Position numbers and translations under genes: made by a program. DNA of 38,996 bases from Candidatus Rariloculus versatilis (GTDB lineage Bacteria > Pseudomonadota > Gammaproteobacteria > Steroidobacterales > Rariloculaceae): assembly GCA_028278665.1 (NCBI GenBank), contig JAQAJI010000042.1, positions 1 through 38,996 on the forward strand, given 5' to 3'. The notes beneath the pieces are model-generated. The model made no database searches. It saw nothing but the letters and a program-made list of their open reading frames with translations, and was not told the origin of the DNA. Within the stretch, counting starts at the first letter, position 1, and the number at the start of each line of letters is the position of its first letter. This document shows positions 15,129 to 23,478 of the stretch, piece after piece.

Positions 15129-15888
15129 CCGCATCCGAAACGCCCTTTCCCGCGGCCGCGACGACGAGGCCGCGATCGTCGCGTATCTCACGGCAGGCTA
15201 TCCGGATCCCGAACGATTCTTTGCCGCGCTCGAGGATGTGGCCCGGGTTGCCGATGCCGTGGAGATCGGCGTGCCATTTTCGGACCCCATGGCCGATGGC
15301 GTGACGATCCAGCGCTCGAGCGAGCAGGCCATCGAGCACGGCGTGAGCCTCAGGTGGATATTCGACGAGCTTGCCCGGCGGGAACTGGAACTCGCGCCGC
15401 CCGTTTTGCTCATGAGCTACCTGAACCCGTTACTCGTCTTCGGCTACGAAGCGCTTGCCGAGCGCTCCGTCGAATGCGGCATCTCCGGTTACATCGTGCC
15501 GGATCTCCCCTACGAGGAAAGCGGCCCGCTGAACGCGGCGCTCGGCGAACGGAGACTGGCCCTCGTCCAGATGGTCACACCCGTCACGCCGCCGGAGCGG
15601 CTCGAAGCGCTCTGCGCGGCGAGCGAGGGCTTCGTCTATGCCGTGACGCGCACGGGCATCACCGGCCGCGCGGTCGCGCTGCCGGCCGAGGCCACGGAGT
15701 ATCTCGCGCGGGTCAAGGCCGCCTCCGAACTCCCGGTCTGCGCGGGCTTCGGCGTTCGCAAGCGCGCCCAGGTCGAGGCCATCTCGCAACACGCCGACGG
15801 CGTCGTCGTGGGCACGGCGCTCGTCGAGGTGCTCGAGCGCGGCGACGATCCGGCCGGGTTCGTTCAATCGCTGAGGCCGGCCCGATGA
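15115..15888 (+). CDS. trpA: Tryptophan synthase alpha chain
   Basis: TrpA cleaves indole-3-glycerol phosphate to indole, which is channelled to TrpB. The 257-residue barrel has the catalytic Glu and Asp in VEIGVPFSDPMADG, the YIVPDLPYEE loop, the VTRTGITG phosphate loop and CAGFGVRKRAQV. The start at 15115 follows a GGGGGAGAG ribosome binding site (15100-15108) and is supported by the duplicated start at 15042; an ATG at 15094 would add seven residues. The TGA overlaps the ATG of the next mini-cistron (15885-15888). Confidence 0.96.
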   Translation: MSPRDRIRNALSRGRDDEAAIVAYLTAGYPDPERFFAALEDVARVADAVEIGVPFSDPMADGVTIQRSSEQAIEHGVSLRWIFDELARRELELAPPVLLMSYLNPLLVFGYEALAERSVECGISGYIVPDLPYEESGPLNAALGERRLALVQMVTPVTPPERLEALCAASEGFVYAVTRTGITGRAVALPAEATEYLARVKAASELPVCAGFGVRKRAQVEAISQHADGVVVGTALVEVLERGDDPAGFVQSLRPAR

Positions 15889-15998
15889 AGCGCGTCGCAA
15901 CTCATGAACGGCCCGCGCAGGCAGGGCATCCGATTCGACCGCATGCGAACTGCATGGACGCGGCCGGATTCGGTCGCGCGCTGAGACCGGCCCGATGA
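15885..15998 (+). other. Mini-cistron from tandem duplication of the trpA/DUF2007 junction
   Basis: A 37-codon frame starts with ATG overlapping the trpA stop (ATGA) and ends with TGA overlapping the DUF2007 start (ATGA, 15995-15998). It begins MKRVATHE, identical to the first eight residues of the DUF2007 protein, and ends AAGFGRALRPAR, like TrpA (PAGFVQSLRPAR). DNA at 15851-15908 and 15961-16018 agrees at 49 of 58 positions; the unit is 110 bp. The diverged middle shows it is not an assembly duplicate. Function, if any, is unknown. Confidence 0.8.
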
Positions 15999-16309
15999 AA
16001 CGCGTCGCAACGCACGAATTGCTGGCCGAGATCGGGCATCTGAAGAACGTGCTCGAGCAGGCGGGCATCCCCTGTGTGGTGAAGAACGAACAACTGTCCG
16101 GCGGGCTCGGCGAGATTCCGTTTATCGACTGCATCCCGGAACTTTGGGTCGTCCGGGACGGTGATCTCGAGCGCGCGCGGGCCATTGTCGATCAACAGTG
16201 GCGCGGCGCGGACGAGTCGACCGGCTGGCGCTGCCGGAACTGCGGCGAGTCGAACGAGGGGCAGTTCTCCGCCTGCTGGCAGTGCGGTGAGGCCGATGCG
16301 GGCGCGTGA
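15995..16309 (+). CDS. DUF2007 domain protein with C-terminal zinc ribbon
   Basis: This 104-residue protein has an N-terminal DUF2007-type alpha/beta domain (roughly residues 1-70; VLEQAGIPCVVKNEQLSGGLGEIPF is characteristic). A rubredoxin-like zinc ribbon follows at about 79-99, with CRNC and CWQC pairs that could bind one metal ion. DUF2007 domains resemble PII-type signal-transduction folds but have no established role. The gene follows trpA through a coupled mini-cistron and is probably co-transcribed with the trp operon. Confidence 0.8.
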   Translation: MKRVATHELLAEIGHLKNVLEQAGIPCVVKNEQLSGGLGEIPFIDCIPELWVVRDGDLERARAIVDQQWRGADESTGWRCRNCGESNEGQFSACWQCGEADAGA

Positions 16310-16345
16310 GCCGGTGAGCCTGTCGACCAATCCGGACGAAACTCC

Positions 16346-17095
16346 ATGAGCGGGCAGCCCGAGGTAACCGCCTGCGTCCTGATCATCGGCAACGAGATCC
16401 TTTCGGGCAAAACGCAGGACGCCAATCTCAGGTTTCTCGGCGTCGAGCTTGCCAAGCTCGGTATCAAACTCGTCGAGGCCAGGGTGGTCCGCGACGAGTT
16501 CCCCGCGATCATCGATCATCTGAACGAGTGCCGCGCCCGCTTCACGTACGTCTTCACGACGGGCGGCATCGGTCCGACGCACGACGACATCACCGCCGAA
16601 GCCGTCGCGCGCGCCTTCGGCGTCGAACTCGAACTCAATGAGGAAGCCGTCGAACTGCTGACGCGCGGCATCGGCGAACTCAACGAAGCGCGGCGCAAGA
16701 TGGCGAGGGTGCCGGTGGGCGGGACACTCATCGAGAATCCGGTCAGCGCGGCGCCCGGGTTTCGGATGGGCAACGTGTTCGTGCTCGCCGGCATCCCCAG
16801 CATTGCCCGAGCCATGTTCGCGGCCGCCGTTCCTCAACTGCGGGCCGGCGCGACGATCCACTCGGCCAGCGTCGATGTCTTCATTCGCGAAGGCGATATC
16901 GCCGCACCGCTCGAACGCATCGTCGAGGCCTGGCCCGACGTCGAGATCGGCAGCTACCCGTTCGCCCGCAACGGTGTCTACGGCGCCAACCTCGTCGTGC
17001 GCGGCGCCGACGAGGCAGTGATTGCCAGGGTCATGGACGAGATCGTTCAGGCGATGACGGCGCTCGGCGGCGAGCCGAAACGAACCGGCTCGTAG
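16346..17095 (+). CDS. CinA-like MoCF-domain protein (competence/damage-inducible family), single domain
   Basis: The 249-residue protein has the MoaB/Mog-like fold signatures GNEILSGKTQDAN near the N-terminus and TTGGIGPTHDDITAEA at about residues 71-86. In full-length CinA this domain is linked to a C-terminal nicotinamide-nucleotide amidase, which is absent here. Single-domain members of this type are often annotated as competence/damage-inducible protein A, and some are ADP-ribose pyrophosphatase-like. The ATG lies 36 bp after the DUF2007 stop in the same direction, so it may be the last gene of the trp transcript. Confidence 0.8.
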   Translation: MSGQPEVTACVLIIGNEILSGKTQDANLRFLGVELAKLGIKLVEARVVRDEFPAIIDHLNECRARFTYVFTTGGIGPTHDDITAEAVARAFGVELELNEEAVELLTRGIGELNEARRKMARVPVGGTLIENPVSAAPGFRMGNVFVLAGIPSIARAMFAAAVPQLRAGATIHSASVDVFIREGDIAAPLERIVEAWPDVEIGSYPFARNGVYGANLVVRGADEAVIARVMDEIVQAMTALGGEPKRTGS

Positions 17096-17134
17096 ATCGC
17101 AAACGGCGTTGGCGGCCCCGGGTCCGCACTGCTC

Positions 17135-17216
17135 CGCTTGTTCGTCGCTGCCTGGCGATTGGCGGAAACAGGGCGTTTGAAAGCCCTGTCCCTTGCAGCT
17201 CAGCGACGGACGAGCG
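17135..17216. terminator. Nested inverted repeats between convergent operons
   Basis: The outer arms 17135-17150 (CGCTTGTTCGTCGCTG) and 17201-17216 (CAGCGACGGACGAGCG) pair over 16 bp with two G-U wobbles. Inside, ACAGGGC (17168-17174) and GCCCTGT (17183-17189) form a perfect 7-bp hairpin. The element lies between the cinA-like gene (ends 17095) and the leftward cytochrome gene (ends 17243), so it probably serves as a bidirectional terminator. It could also be a dispersed palindromic repeat. Confidence 0.6.
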
Positions 17217-17242
17217 CGGGGAGCGAGCCGGCGCGCCGCGAA

Positions 17243-17899
17243 TCAGCGGCCGTCGCGGCCGATCAGCCACTGCACGAGCGGCTCGGTGTCGGCGATCAGG
17301 ACACCGCCGCCGCGGCTGAGCTCGAGCATGAGCCGAAGCCGCCACTCTTCCACGGTGAGGTTCGCGTCGAGCACGGTGTCGACGCTGTGGCATTCGCTGC
17401 ATCCGGTTTCGAGCAATTCGGTCGCCCGGGCATCGTCGAGCAGTTCGAAGTCCTCGAGCGGCCGGATCACGTATTGGCGGGCGAGCGGCTCCGAATCCGG
17501 CCCGAACTCGGCCACGAGCCAGTCGAGCAGGATTTCCTTGTCGGCGTCGGAGATGTCCGTGCCTTCGGCGAGTCCGCTCTTGGCGGTCTTCATCCGTTCG
17601 ATCACCGCGTTCCAATGGGCGCGATCGAGCGCATAGTAGCCGTATTCGTCGATACCGTGGCACTTCGTGCAATTGCGAAGAATCACTTGCCGGGCAGAGC
17701 CGTCAGGCAACGTGACATCCGGGCGGGGCGGCCTGCGGTTGTTTTCGAACTGCGCCTGCGCGGCATCGATCGACACGCTGGCGAGCACGAGCAGCAGCAA
17801 GCCTGGGAGCCCGTAGCGAAAGTCACGCGTCGCACCGAGACTGGCGAAGCGCCCGGCTGACAAGGCGCGGGGAATTGGCCATGGGGGTTCGGAAATCAT
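17243..17899 (-). CDS. Exported diheme cytochrome c
   Basis: The predicted 218-residue protein has a hydrophobic segment (GLPGLLLLVLASVS) ending in AQAQ, fitting a signal peptide with cleavage near residue 50. Two heme c attachment motifs follow, CTKCH and CSECH. The mature part has two cytochrome-like halves. The long N-terminal lead before the hydrophobic segment suggests that the true start may be further in than the ATG at 17899. The gene lies 52 bp downstream of the DUF1552 gene on the same strand and is probably its partner. It likely carries electrons in the periplasm for the oxidoreductase encoded upstream. This is an inference from synteny. Confidence 0.75.
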   Translation of the reverse strand: MISEPPWPIPRALSAGRFASLGATRDFRYGLPGLLLLVLASVSIDAAQAQFENNRRPPRPDVTLPDGSARQVILRNCTKCHGIDEYGYYALDRAHWNAVIERMKTAKSGLAEGTDISDADKEILLDWLVAEFGPDSEPLARQYVIRPLEDFELLDDARATELLETGCSECHSVDTVLDANLTVEEWRLRLMLELSRGGGVLIADTEPLVQWLIGRDGR

Positions 17900-17951
17900 G
17901 CGCACGACGCAACTCGCTGCTCGGCGAATCGTGCCCACGAACGTGACGGGC

Positions 17952-19292
17952 TCAGACCATCTCGAGTGGATGCGTGCTCTCGCCGATCGAGTTTCGCTCG
18001 ATACCGTACAGATGCAGGATCGCGAGCAGCAGGTTCGCGCAGCTCTCGGTATTGTCTCTATACACGAGATGCCTGTTGCCCTCGAACCTGCCGTCGATGC
18101 CGCCGACCAGGATCGTCGGCACCTTCTCGTGCGCATGCCGGTGCGAGTTGCCCATGTTGCTCGACTTGTAGACGAGTGAATGGTCGAGCAGGTTGCCGTC
18201 CCCGTCTTCCGTGTCGCGCAACTGTTCGCAGAAATCGGCGAGATGTGCCACGTGATAGCGGTTCACCTTCGCGTAACCGGCCTTGTTTGCCGGAATGTCG
18301 CCATGATGCGAGATGCCGTGCCAGCCGCCTTCGAAGCCCGACTCGGGCAGGCTCGTGCCCGACAGGTCGCGCCCGAGCATCAGCGTCGCAGAGCGAGTGA
18401 TATCGGCCTGGAATGCGAGCGCGATCAGGTCGTACATGAGCTTGTAGTGGACTTCCTTCTCCTGGGGAATGCCGAAAGGCACGTCGGCCGCGACCTCGGC
18501 AGCCGGGTTGTTCATGGCATTGCGTATCCGGCGCTCGATCTCGCGGACCTTGTCAAGGTAGTCGTCGAGCCGTGTCTGGTCGCCGATCGCGAGACCGTGC
18601 TTGAGGCCGGGAATCTCGTGTGTGACCGAGTCGAGCACGCTCGCGCTCTGCAGGCGACCCAGGCGCCGCTCCTCAGACGTCGAGCCGTCGCCGAACATCC
18701 GCTCGAACGCGATGCGCGGGTTGATCTCGGTCGGCAGCGGTGTTTCCGGATCGGGCCATGACACCGAGTTCGTGTAGGCGCAGCTATAGCCCCAGTTGCA
18801 GTTGCCGGAGTTGTGGCTCGCATCCTCGATGCCGAGCTGGATCGACGAGAGCAACGTATCGCGGCCGTGCTTCTCGGCGATCAACTGGTCGATCGTGACG
18901 CCGAGGTAGGGGCTCACGGCATCGCGCCGCGGCCGGACACCGGACAGGAAGACGGCGCCGCGGGCGTGATTGCCGCCGGGTTCTTCCGGCGTCGAGTAGG
19001 CCGCCGTGCAGTCGAGACCGCTGATCACGACCGTGTGATCGCGCACGGTCTGAAGCGGCTCCGTGATGAAGGAGAACTCGAAGTCCCTGCCTTCCTGCAG
19101 CGGGCTCCAGTAACCGGGCGCCGCGCCGTGCGGATGCCAGACGCCGACGAATCGCCGCACCGGCTGAGCCGCCGTCTGTGCGAGTGCCGTTGCGGCAGGG
19201 ATCATTGCGTCGAGCAGCGGCAGCGCAACCGTCGCGCCGGCGCCGCGCAGGAATGTACGTCTGGGCAGGTGTTTTTTCGTTATGAACATCAC
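17952..19292 (-). CDS. DUF1552 protein with Tat-type signal
   Basis: A 446-residue protein begins with a twin-arginine-like signal (RRTFLRGAG, then a hydrophobic stretch VALPLLDAMIPAA). The mature domain matches DUF1552: HPHGAAPGYWSP, the SGLDC turn, GGNHARGAVFLSG and GWHGISHHG. Such proteins are common in Planctomycetes and in some marine Gammaproteobacteria, nearly always beside DUF1592/PSCyt proteins; their reaction is not established. The upstream gene's stop overlaps the start as GTGATG, so either GTG at 19292 or ATG at 19289 may be used. The Tat signal suggests that it is exported folded, possibly with a cofactor. Confidence 0.85.
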   Translation of the reverse strand: MMFITKKHLPRRTFLRGAGATVALPLLDAMIPAATALAQTAAQPVRRFVGVWHPHGAAPGYWSPLQEGRDFEFSFITEPLQTVRDHTVVISGLDCTAAYSTPEEPGGNHARGAVFLSGVRPRRDAVSPYLGVTIDQLIAEKHGRDTLLSSIQLGIEDASHNSGNCNWGYSCAYTNSVSWPDPETPLPTEINPRIAFERMFGDGSTSEERRLGRLQSASVLDSVTHEIPGLKHGLAIGDQTRLDDYLDKVREIERRIRNAMNNPAAEVAADVPFGIPQEKEVHYKLMYDLIALAFQADITRSATLMLGRDLSGTSLPESGFEGGWHGISHHGDIPANKAGYAKVNRYHVAHLADFCEQLRDTEDGDGNLLDHSLVYKSSNMGNSHRHAHEKVPTILVGGIDGRFEGNRHLVYRDNTESCANLLLAILHLYGIERNSIGESTHPLEMV

Positions 19293-21703
19293 GCTTGCTC
19301 CGGAATCGTTTTCGTTCTCATCTGAAACGCGTCACTGCTCACGATCCCGAGCACGATTCGGGAAAAGCGGTTCCCATTCTGCTCGGCATCCCCAACTATC
19401 GCACGAATCGTCGGCATATCGAAGTATTCGACGCCGCGCCCGAGCGCATAAGTCATCATCTTCTCGGTCAGCATCCGCATGAACTGCGGCGAGTATTTCA
19501 ACAGCGCCTCGCGGAGTTCGACCGGACCGTCGACGAGCGTACCGTCGTAGATCTCGACGGCCGCGTCGATCGGCGTGCCGCCGGCGCCGCCGTCGTTCGC
19601 GCGCCACTGGCCATCGCCCGCGAAGTTCTCGAGCGCGAAACCAATGCTGTCCATGATCAGGTGGCAGCTCGCGCACGGCTCCTGCGCCTGGTGCAGCGTC
19701 ATCTGCTCGCGCAGCGTGAGCCGTCGACCCGGACCTTCGGCCGAGGTTTCCTCCAGACCCGGCACGTCCGGCGGGGGTTCCGGCGGCGGCGTGCCGAGGA
19801 TATTCTCGAGCACCCACACACCGCGCTTGACCGGCGATGTGCGATTGTTCTGCACCCAGGTCGTCGACAGAAAGCTGCCGTGACCCAGGATGCCGCGGCG
19901 ATAATCCATCTCGGGCCCGAGCTCGACGCGTCGGAAGCGCGCGCCATAGATATTCGGGATGCCGTAGTGCCGGGCGAGCCGCTCGTTGACGAACGTATAG
20001 TCAGCCGTCAGGATCTCAAGCACATCGCGGTCCTCGCGCATGATGTGCTCGAACAGAAGCTCGGTCTCGCGGCGGAAGCTAACGCGCAGCTCGTCGTCCC
20101 AGTCGGGGAATACCGTTTGCGCCGGCGCGGTCGTGTCGAGGTTGCGAAGATACAGCCACTGCTGAGCGAAGTTGTCGATGAGGCTCGCAGAGCGCGGATT
20201 CGCGAGCATCCTCATGACCTGCTGCTCGAGAACCGCCGGGTCGCTCAGGCGGCCGGCAGCCGCGATCTCAACCAGCTCGTCGTCCGGCAGGCTGCTCCAG
20301 AGAAAGAATGAGAGCCGCGACGCGAGTTCAAGGTCGTTGATCCGGTAGACCTCGCCTGGGGCGAACTCTTCGGGTTCCTCCTCGACGCGCACGAGGAACT
20401 GCGGGCTCGCAAGCACGCGCCGCAACGCAAGCTCGATGCCGTCGTCGAACGAACCGAGCTCTCGGCCATCCTGATAGAAGCCCATGAAGAGTTCGAGATC
20501 GCCGGGCCGGACCGGGCGCCGGAAGGCCCGGCTCGTCAGCGTGGAGACGATCTCGGTCGCACAGGCCTCTTCTTCCACCTCGGTGGCCGGGCGGCAGGTG
20601 AATATTTTCTGGCGGCTCGCGCTGTCGGTCGGTCGCGTGGCATCGAACGGGCCCTGGATGTTCATCGCGCCGATCACCGGGTAGTTCGAGAGCTCGGCCA
20701 CGCGACCGTTCTCGAGCGACTTGCGCGCGAAGTGCTCGGCGGTATCCAGGCTCGGCCGATAATTCGTCGCGACGAACGTCGCGCCGACCGTCCGTGAGCC
20801 GGCGCGGACCGGCAGCGTGACGACCAGCTCTCCGTCGCGCGCCGAATCCATGCCCGCGCTCATGCCCATCTCGGTATACGTCCACTCGTGCACGCGCGCG
20901 CCGTCGATGCTGAGCTCGAGGGTCTCGTTCGGAATGTAGATGCCGACCCCGAGGTTGCGGATCGTGAACGTGTAGTCGCCGTCGCCCGGAAACACGTGCT
21001 GCACGACCATGCCCCCGCGCGTGCCGAAAGGCATGCCTTCGAGTTCGTAAATCTGCGAGCTGTCGGTCCGGTTGATGTAGAGCTGCTCGGTCGGCGTGTT
21101 CCAGAAACCGACGGCCATGCGCGCTATCTTCGTCGCGGCCGTCACATAGGTCTCGAGCAGGGTCGGCGAGATCGTCAGCGAGCCCGCGATATTGTCGAAG
21201 CCGCGGCTTGAGTCGTCCGGAGGCAGATACAGGGTCGGGTCGATCTCCAGATCGAGCAGGTCCCGGATCGCGTTCGCATACTCGGTCCGGTTCAGCCGAT
21301 GCAGGACTTTCGTGCCCGGCGTCGACGCGGCCGCCGAGTCGACCTCATTCTCGAGCCAATCGCGCAGTGCCGCGTAGTCGGCCTCAGCCGGCCGCGGGTT
21401 GCCCGGCGGCGGCATCATGCCGGCGCGGAGCTTGCGGATCACGGCTTCCCACATCTCGGCATCGTGGGGGATGTCCGCGTAGTCCGGGCGCTCGAGCGTC
21501 AGATTGGCGGTTTGCGTAATGTCATCGTGGCAATCGACGCAAAATTCACCGACGAGGCCGGCTGCGGCATCGGCCGACATGGCGCCGTCCGGGCGCGGCC
21601 CGAAGGAATCGCCGAAGAAGGTATACGAACCGATCCAAGCCACGACCACCGCAATGGCCACCGCTGCGATCAGGACCTTCTTGCCGCCGGACGCCTGTTG
21701 CAT
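19289..21703 (-). CDS. DUF1592-type multidomain protein with PSCyt1-like heme site
   Basis: The 804-residue protein has an N-terminal membrane anchor or signal (about 8-30) followed by a CVDCH heme motif in a PSCyt1-like domain. The order of the DUF1587, DUF1595, DUF1592, DUF1588 and DUF1585 domains can then be followed. Examples are RLNRTEYANAIRDLL (DUF1587), TSRAFRRPVRPGD (DUF1595), LASRLSFFLWSSLPDDEL (DUF1592), RRGILGHGSFLS..NRTSPVKRG (DUF1588) and LTEKMMTYALGRG (DUF1585). A second heme-like CASCH occurs near the DUF1588/1585 border. The ATG at 21703 follows a GGGGAG ribosome binding site. It is the first gene of the leftward operon with DUF1552 and cytochrome c. A periplasmic oxidoreductase role is inferred; the reaction is unknown. 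Confidence 0.85.
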   Translation of the reverse strand: MQQASGGKKVLIAAVAIAVVVAWIGSYTFFGDSFGPRPDGAMSADAAAGLVGEFCVDCHDDITQTANLTLERPDYADIPHDAEMWEAVIRKLRAGMMPPPGNPRPAEADYAALRDWLENEVDSAAASTPGTKVLHRLNRTEYANAIRDLLDLEIDPTLYLPPDDSSRGFDNIAGSLTISPTLLETYVTAATKIARMAVGFWNTPTEQLYINRTDSSQIYELEGMPFGTRGGMVVQHVFPGDGDYTFTIRNLGVGIYIPNETLELSIDGARVHEWTYTEMGMSAGMDSARDGELVVTLPVRAGSRTVGATFVATNYRPSLDTAEHFARKSLENGRVAELSNYPVIGAMNIQGPFDATRPTDSASRQKIFTCRPATEVEEEACATEIVSTLTSRAFRRPVRPGDLELFMGFYQDGRELGSFDDGIELALRRVLASPQFLVRVEEEPEEFAPGEVYRINDLELASRLSFFLWSSLPDDELVEIAAAGRLSDPAVLEQQVMRMLANPRSASLIDNFAQQWLYLRNLDTTAPAQTVFPDWDDELRVSFRRETELLFEHIMREDRDVLEILTADYTFVNERLARHYGIPNIYGARFRRVELGPEMDYRRGILGHGSFLSTTWVQNNRTSPVKRGVWVLENILGTPPPEPPPDVPGLEETSAEGPGRRLTLREQMTLHQAQEPCASCHLIMDSIGFALENFAGDGQWRANDGGAGGTPIDAAVEIYDGTLVDGPVELREALLKYSPQFMRMLTEKMMTYALGRGVEYFDMPTIRAIVGDAEQNGNRFSRIVLGIVSSDAFQMRTKTIPEQA

Positions 21704-21787
21704 CGATTCGCTCCCCTGTCTTTTGTACTATGCCTTTGTGGGGCTTGTCGTTTCAACGCGGACGGTCCGGAGTCGGGGAGTAAGGCG

Positions 21788-23458
21788 ATGCGTTCGATCA
21801 TCATGGGGATAGCTGCCATGGCGTTGCTGTCCCTCGCGGCGGCCGAAGTGCCGGCCAGTGAAATCGCTGACGCTGCAATGCGTGGAGACGACGAGGCCGT
21901 GCAGGCCGCGCTCGAAAGCGGCAATGACGTTGACGAACCGCAGGTCGACGGATCCACCGCGCTTCATTGGGCCATTCAGAACGACGATGTCGCACTCGCC
22001 CGTGCGCTGCTCGAGGCCGGCGCCGACCCGACGATCGAAAACCGGACCGGCACGACGCCGTTGAGGCTCGCAGCGATCAACGGCAGCGCCGAAGCGATCC
22101 GCTTGCTGATCGATGCCGGCGTCGACCCGAACACCCCCGTCACGCCCAATGGCGATACCGCGCTCATGCTCGCCGCGCGCACGGGCATCGAGGGCGCCGT
22201 CGACGTGTTGCTCGAGCGCGGCGCCGACATCGCGGCCATCGAAAGCTGGGGCGGCACGTCAGCACTCGTATGGGCCATCAACGAAGGACACACGGCCGTC
22301 GTTGCGGGTCTGCTCGAGGCCGGCGCGCCGGTCGACATCGTATCGAAGGTCGTAGCAGCTCGCCGCCGCGGCGGCGGCGGCGAGGGGCCCGCCCCGGTCG
22401 AGGACGACCCCGAGGAGTATCCGCCAAGCTATGCGATCGCCGCGCGCGAGGGCGAAATCGAGTCTGCCCGGCTGCTGCTCGAGGCCGGCGCCGACATCGA
22501 TGCGATCGCGGCCGATGGCAAGAACCCGCTCGGGCTTGCGATCTACAACGGCCACTACGACGTGGCATCGCTACTGGTCGATAGCGGCGCCAACGTCAAT
22601 CATCCGGACGCGGAAGGCTTCACACCGCTGTTCTGGGCCGTCGACCGGCGCAACATGGAATGGAACCCGGGCTTCCCGTGGGTTCAGACCGAAGACCCGC
22701 TGCCGCTCGTGCACAAGTTGCTCGACGCGGGCGCCGATGCCAACGCCTGGATCGACAACCGTCCCCAGTCGCGCAGGAATTTCGGGGGCTCCCCGCGTGT
22801 GATGTTCGCAACGCCGCTCATGCGCGCCGCCTATTCCGGCGACATCACGCTCGTGCGGCTGCTGCACGAGCGCGGCGCCGACCCGCTCGTCAGAAACAGC
22901 GACAACGAGACGCCGCTGCTCGTCGCCTCCGGCTACGGCTGGATCGACGGCTACAGCCAGGGACGATCGGTCGAGGAACGGCTTCAGACGATGCGCTATC
23001 TCGTCGACAACGGCGCAGACGTCAATTGGGCGTGCGACGACGGCATCACGCCGCTGATGATGGCCGCGAACTTCGGTGAGGTCTCGATGATCCAGTACCT
23101 GGTCGATGTCGGCGCCGATCTCGCGGTGCACGACCTCGGCAAGAAGAATGACGGCGTCTTCGGCGGCAGCATCGAGCCGCTGATGCCGATCGATTACGCG
23201 ATCGGTGTGGGCTCGTTCAGGCCGAACAACGCCATACTGCACATGGCCGAAGCGACGGAACTCATGACACGAATGATGCAGGAGCGCGGCATCGTCCATA
23301 CGACATCGGAGTGCACGCTGCGCGCCTTTTCCTGCGGCAACGTCGATCCGCAGGGGTCCGCACCCTACGAAATCGCGATAACCCGCTCGATCCAGGTCGG
23401 CAACCAGGTCGAGGGCATTACGGGCGGTCTCAGCGCGGAAGCCGCAGAGTCGGAATAA
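21788..23458 (+). CDS. Exported ankyrin-repeat protein
   Basis: The 556-residue protein begins with a signal peptide (MRSIIMGIAAMALLSLAAAE). Repeated ankyrin units follow, recognisable by DGSTALHWAIQNDDVALARALLEAGADP and later copies ending in LLEAGADI, LVDSGANVN, LLDAGADAN, LLHERGADP and LVDNGADVN; roughly eight to ten units are present. A Gly/Pro-rich break lies near residue 195-215. The C-terminus has no recognised enzyme domain. The gene is divergent from the DUF1592 operon across 84 bp, so they may share regulation. Similar ankyrin genes are found beside DUF1592/DUF1552 genes in other bacteria; the role, perhaps binding or scaffolding in the periplasm, is not known. The ATG at 21788 follows a GGGGAG sequence. 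Confidence 0.85.
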   Translation: MRSIIMGIAAMALLSLAAAEVPASEIADAAMRGDDEAVQAALESGNDVDEPQVDGSTALHWAIQNDDVALARALLEAGADPTIENRTGTTPLRLAAINGSAEAIRLLIDAGVDPNTPVTPNGDTALMLAARTGIEGAVDVLLERGADIAAIESWGGTSALVWAINEGHTAVVAGLLEAGAPVDIVSKVVAARRRGGGGEGPAPVEDDPEEYPPSYAIAAREGEIESARLLLEAGADIDAIAADGKNPLGLAIYNGHYDVASLLVDSGANVNHPDAEGFTPLFWAVDRRNMEWNPGFPWVQTEDPLPLVHKLLDAGADANAWIDNRPQSRRNFGGSPRVMFATPLMRAAYSGDITLVRLLHERGADPLVRNSDNETPLLVASGYGWIDGYSQGRSVEERLQTMRYLVDNGADVNWACDDGITPLMMAANFGEVSMIQYLVDVGADLAVHDLGKKNDGVFGGSIEPLMPIDYAIGVGSFRPNNAILHMAEATELMTRMMQERGIVHTTSECTLRAFSCGNVDPQGSAPYEIAITRSIQVGNQVEGITGGLSAEAAESE

Positions 23459-23478
23459 CTGCTCGTCGAACCGCTTCG

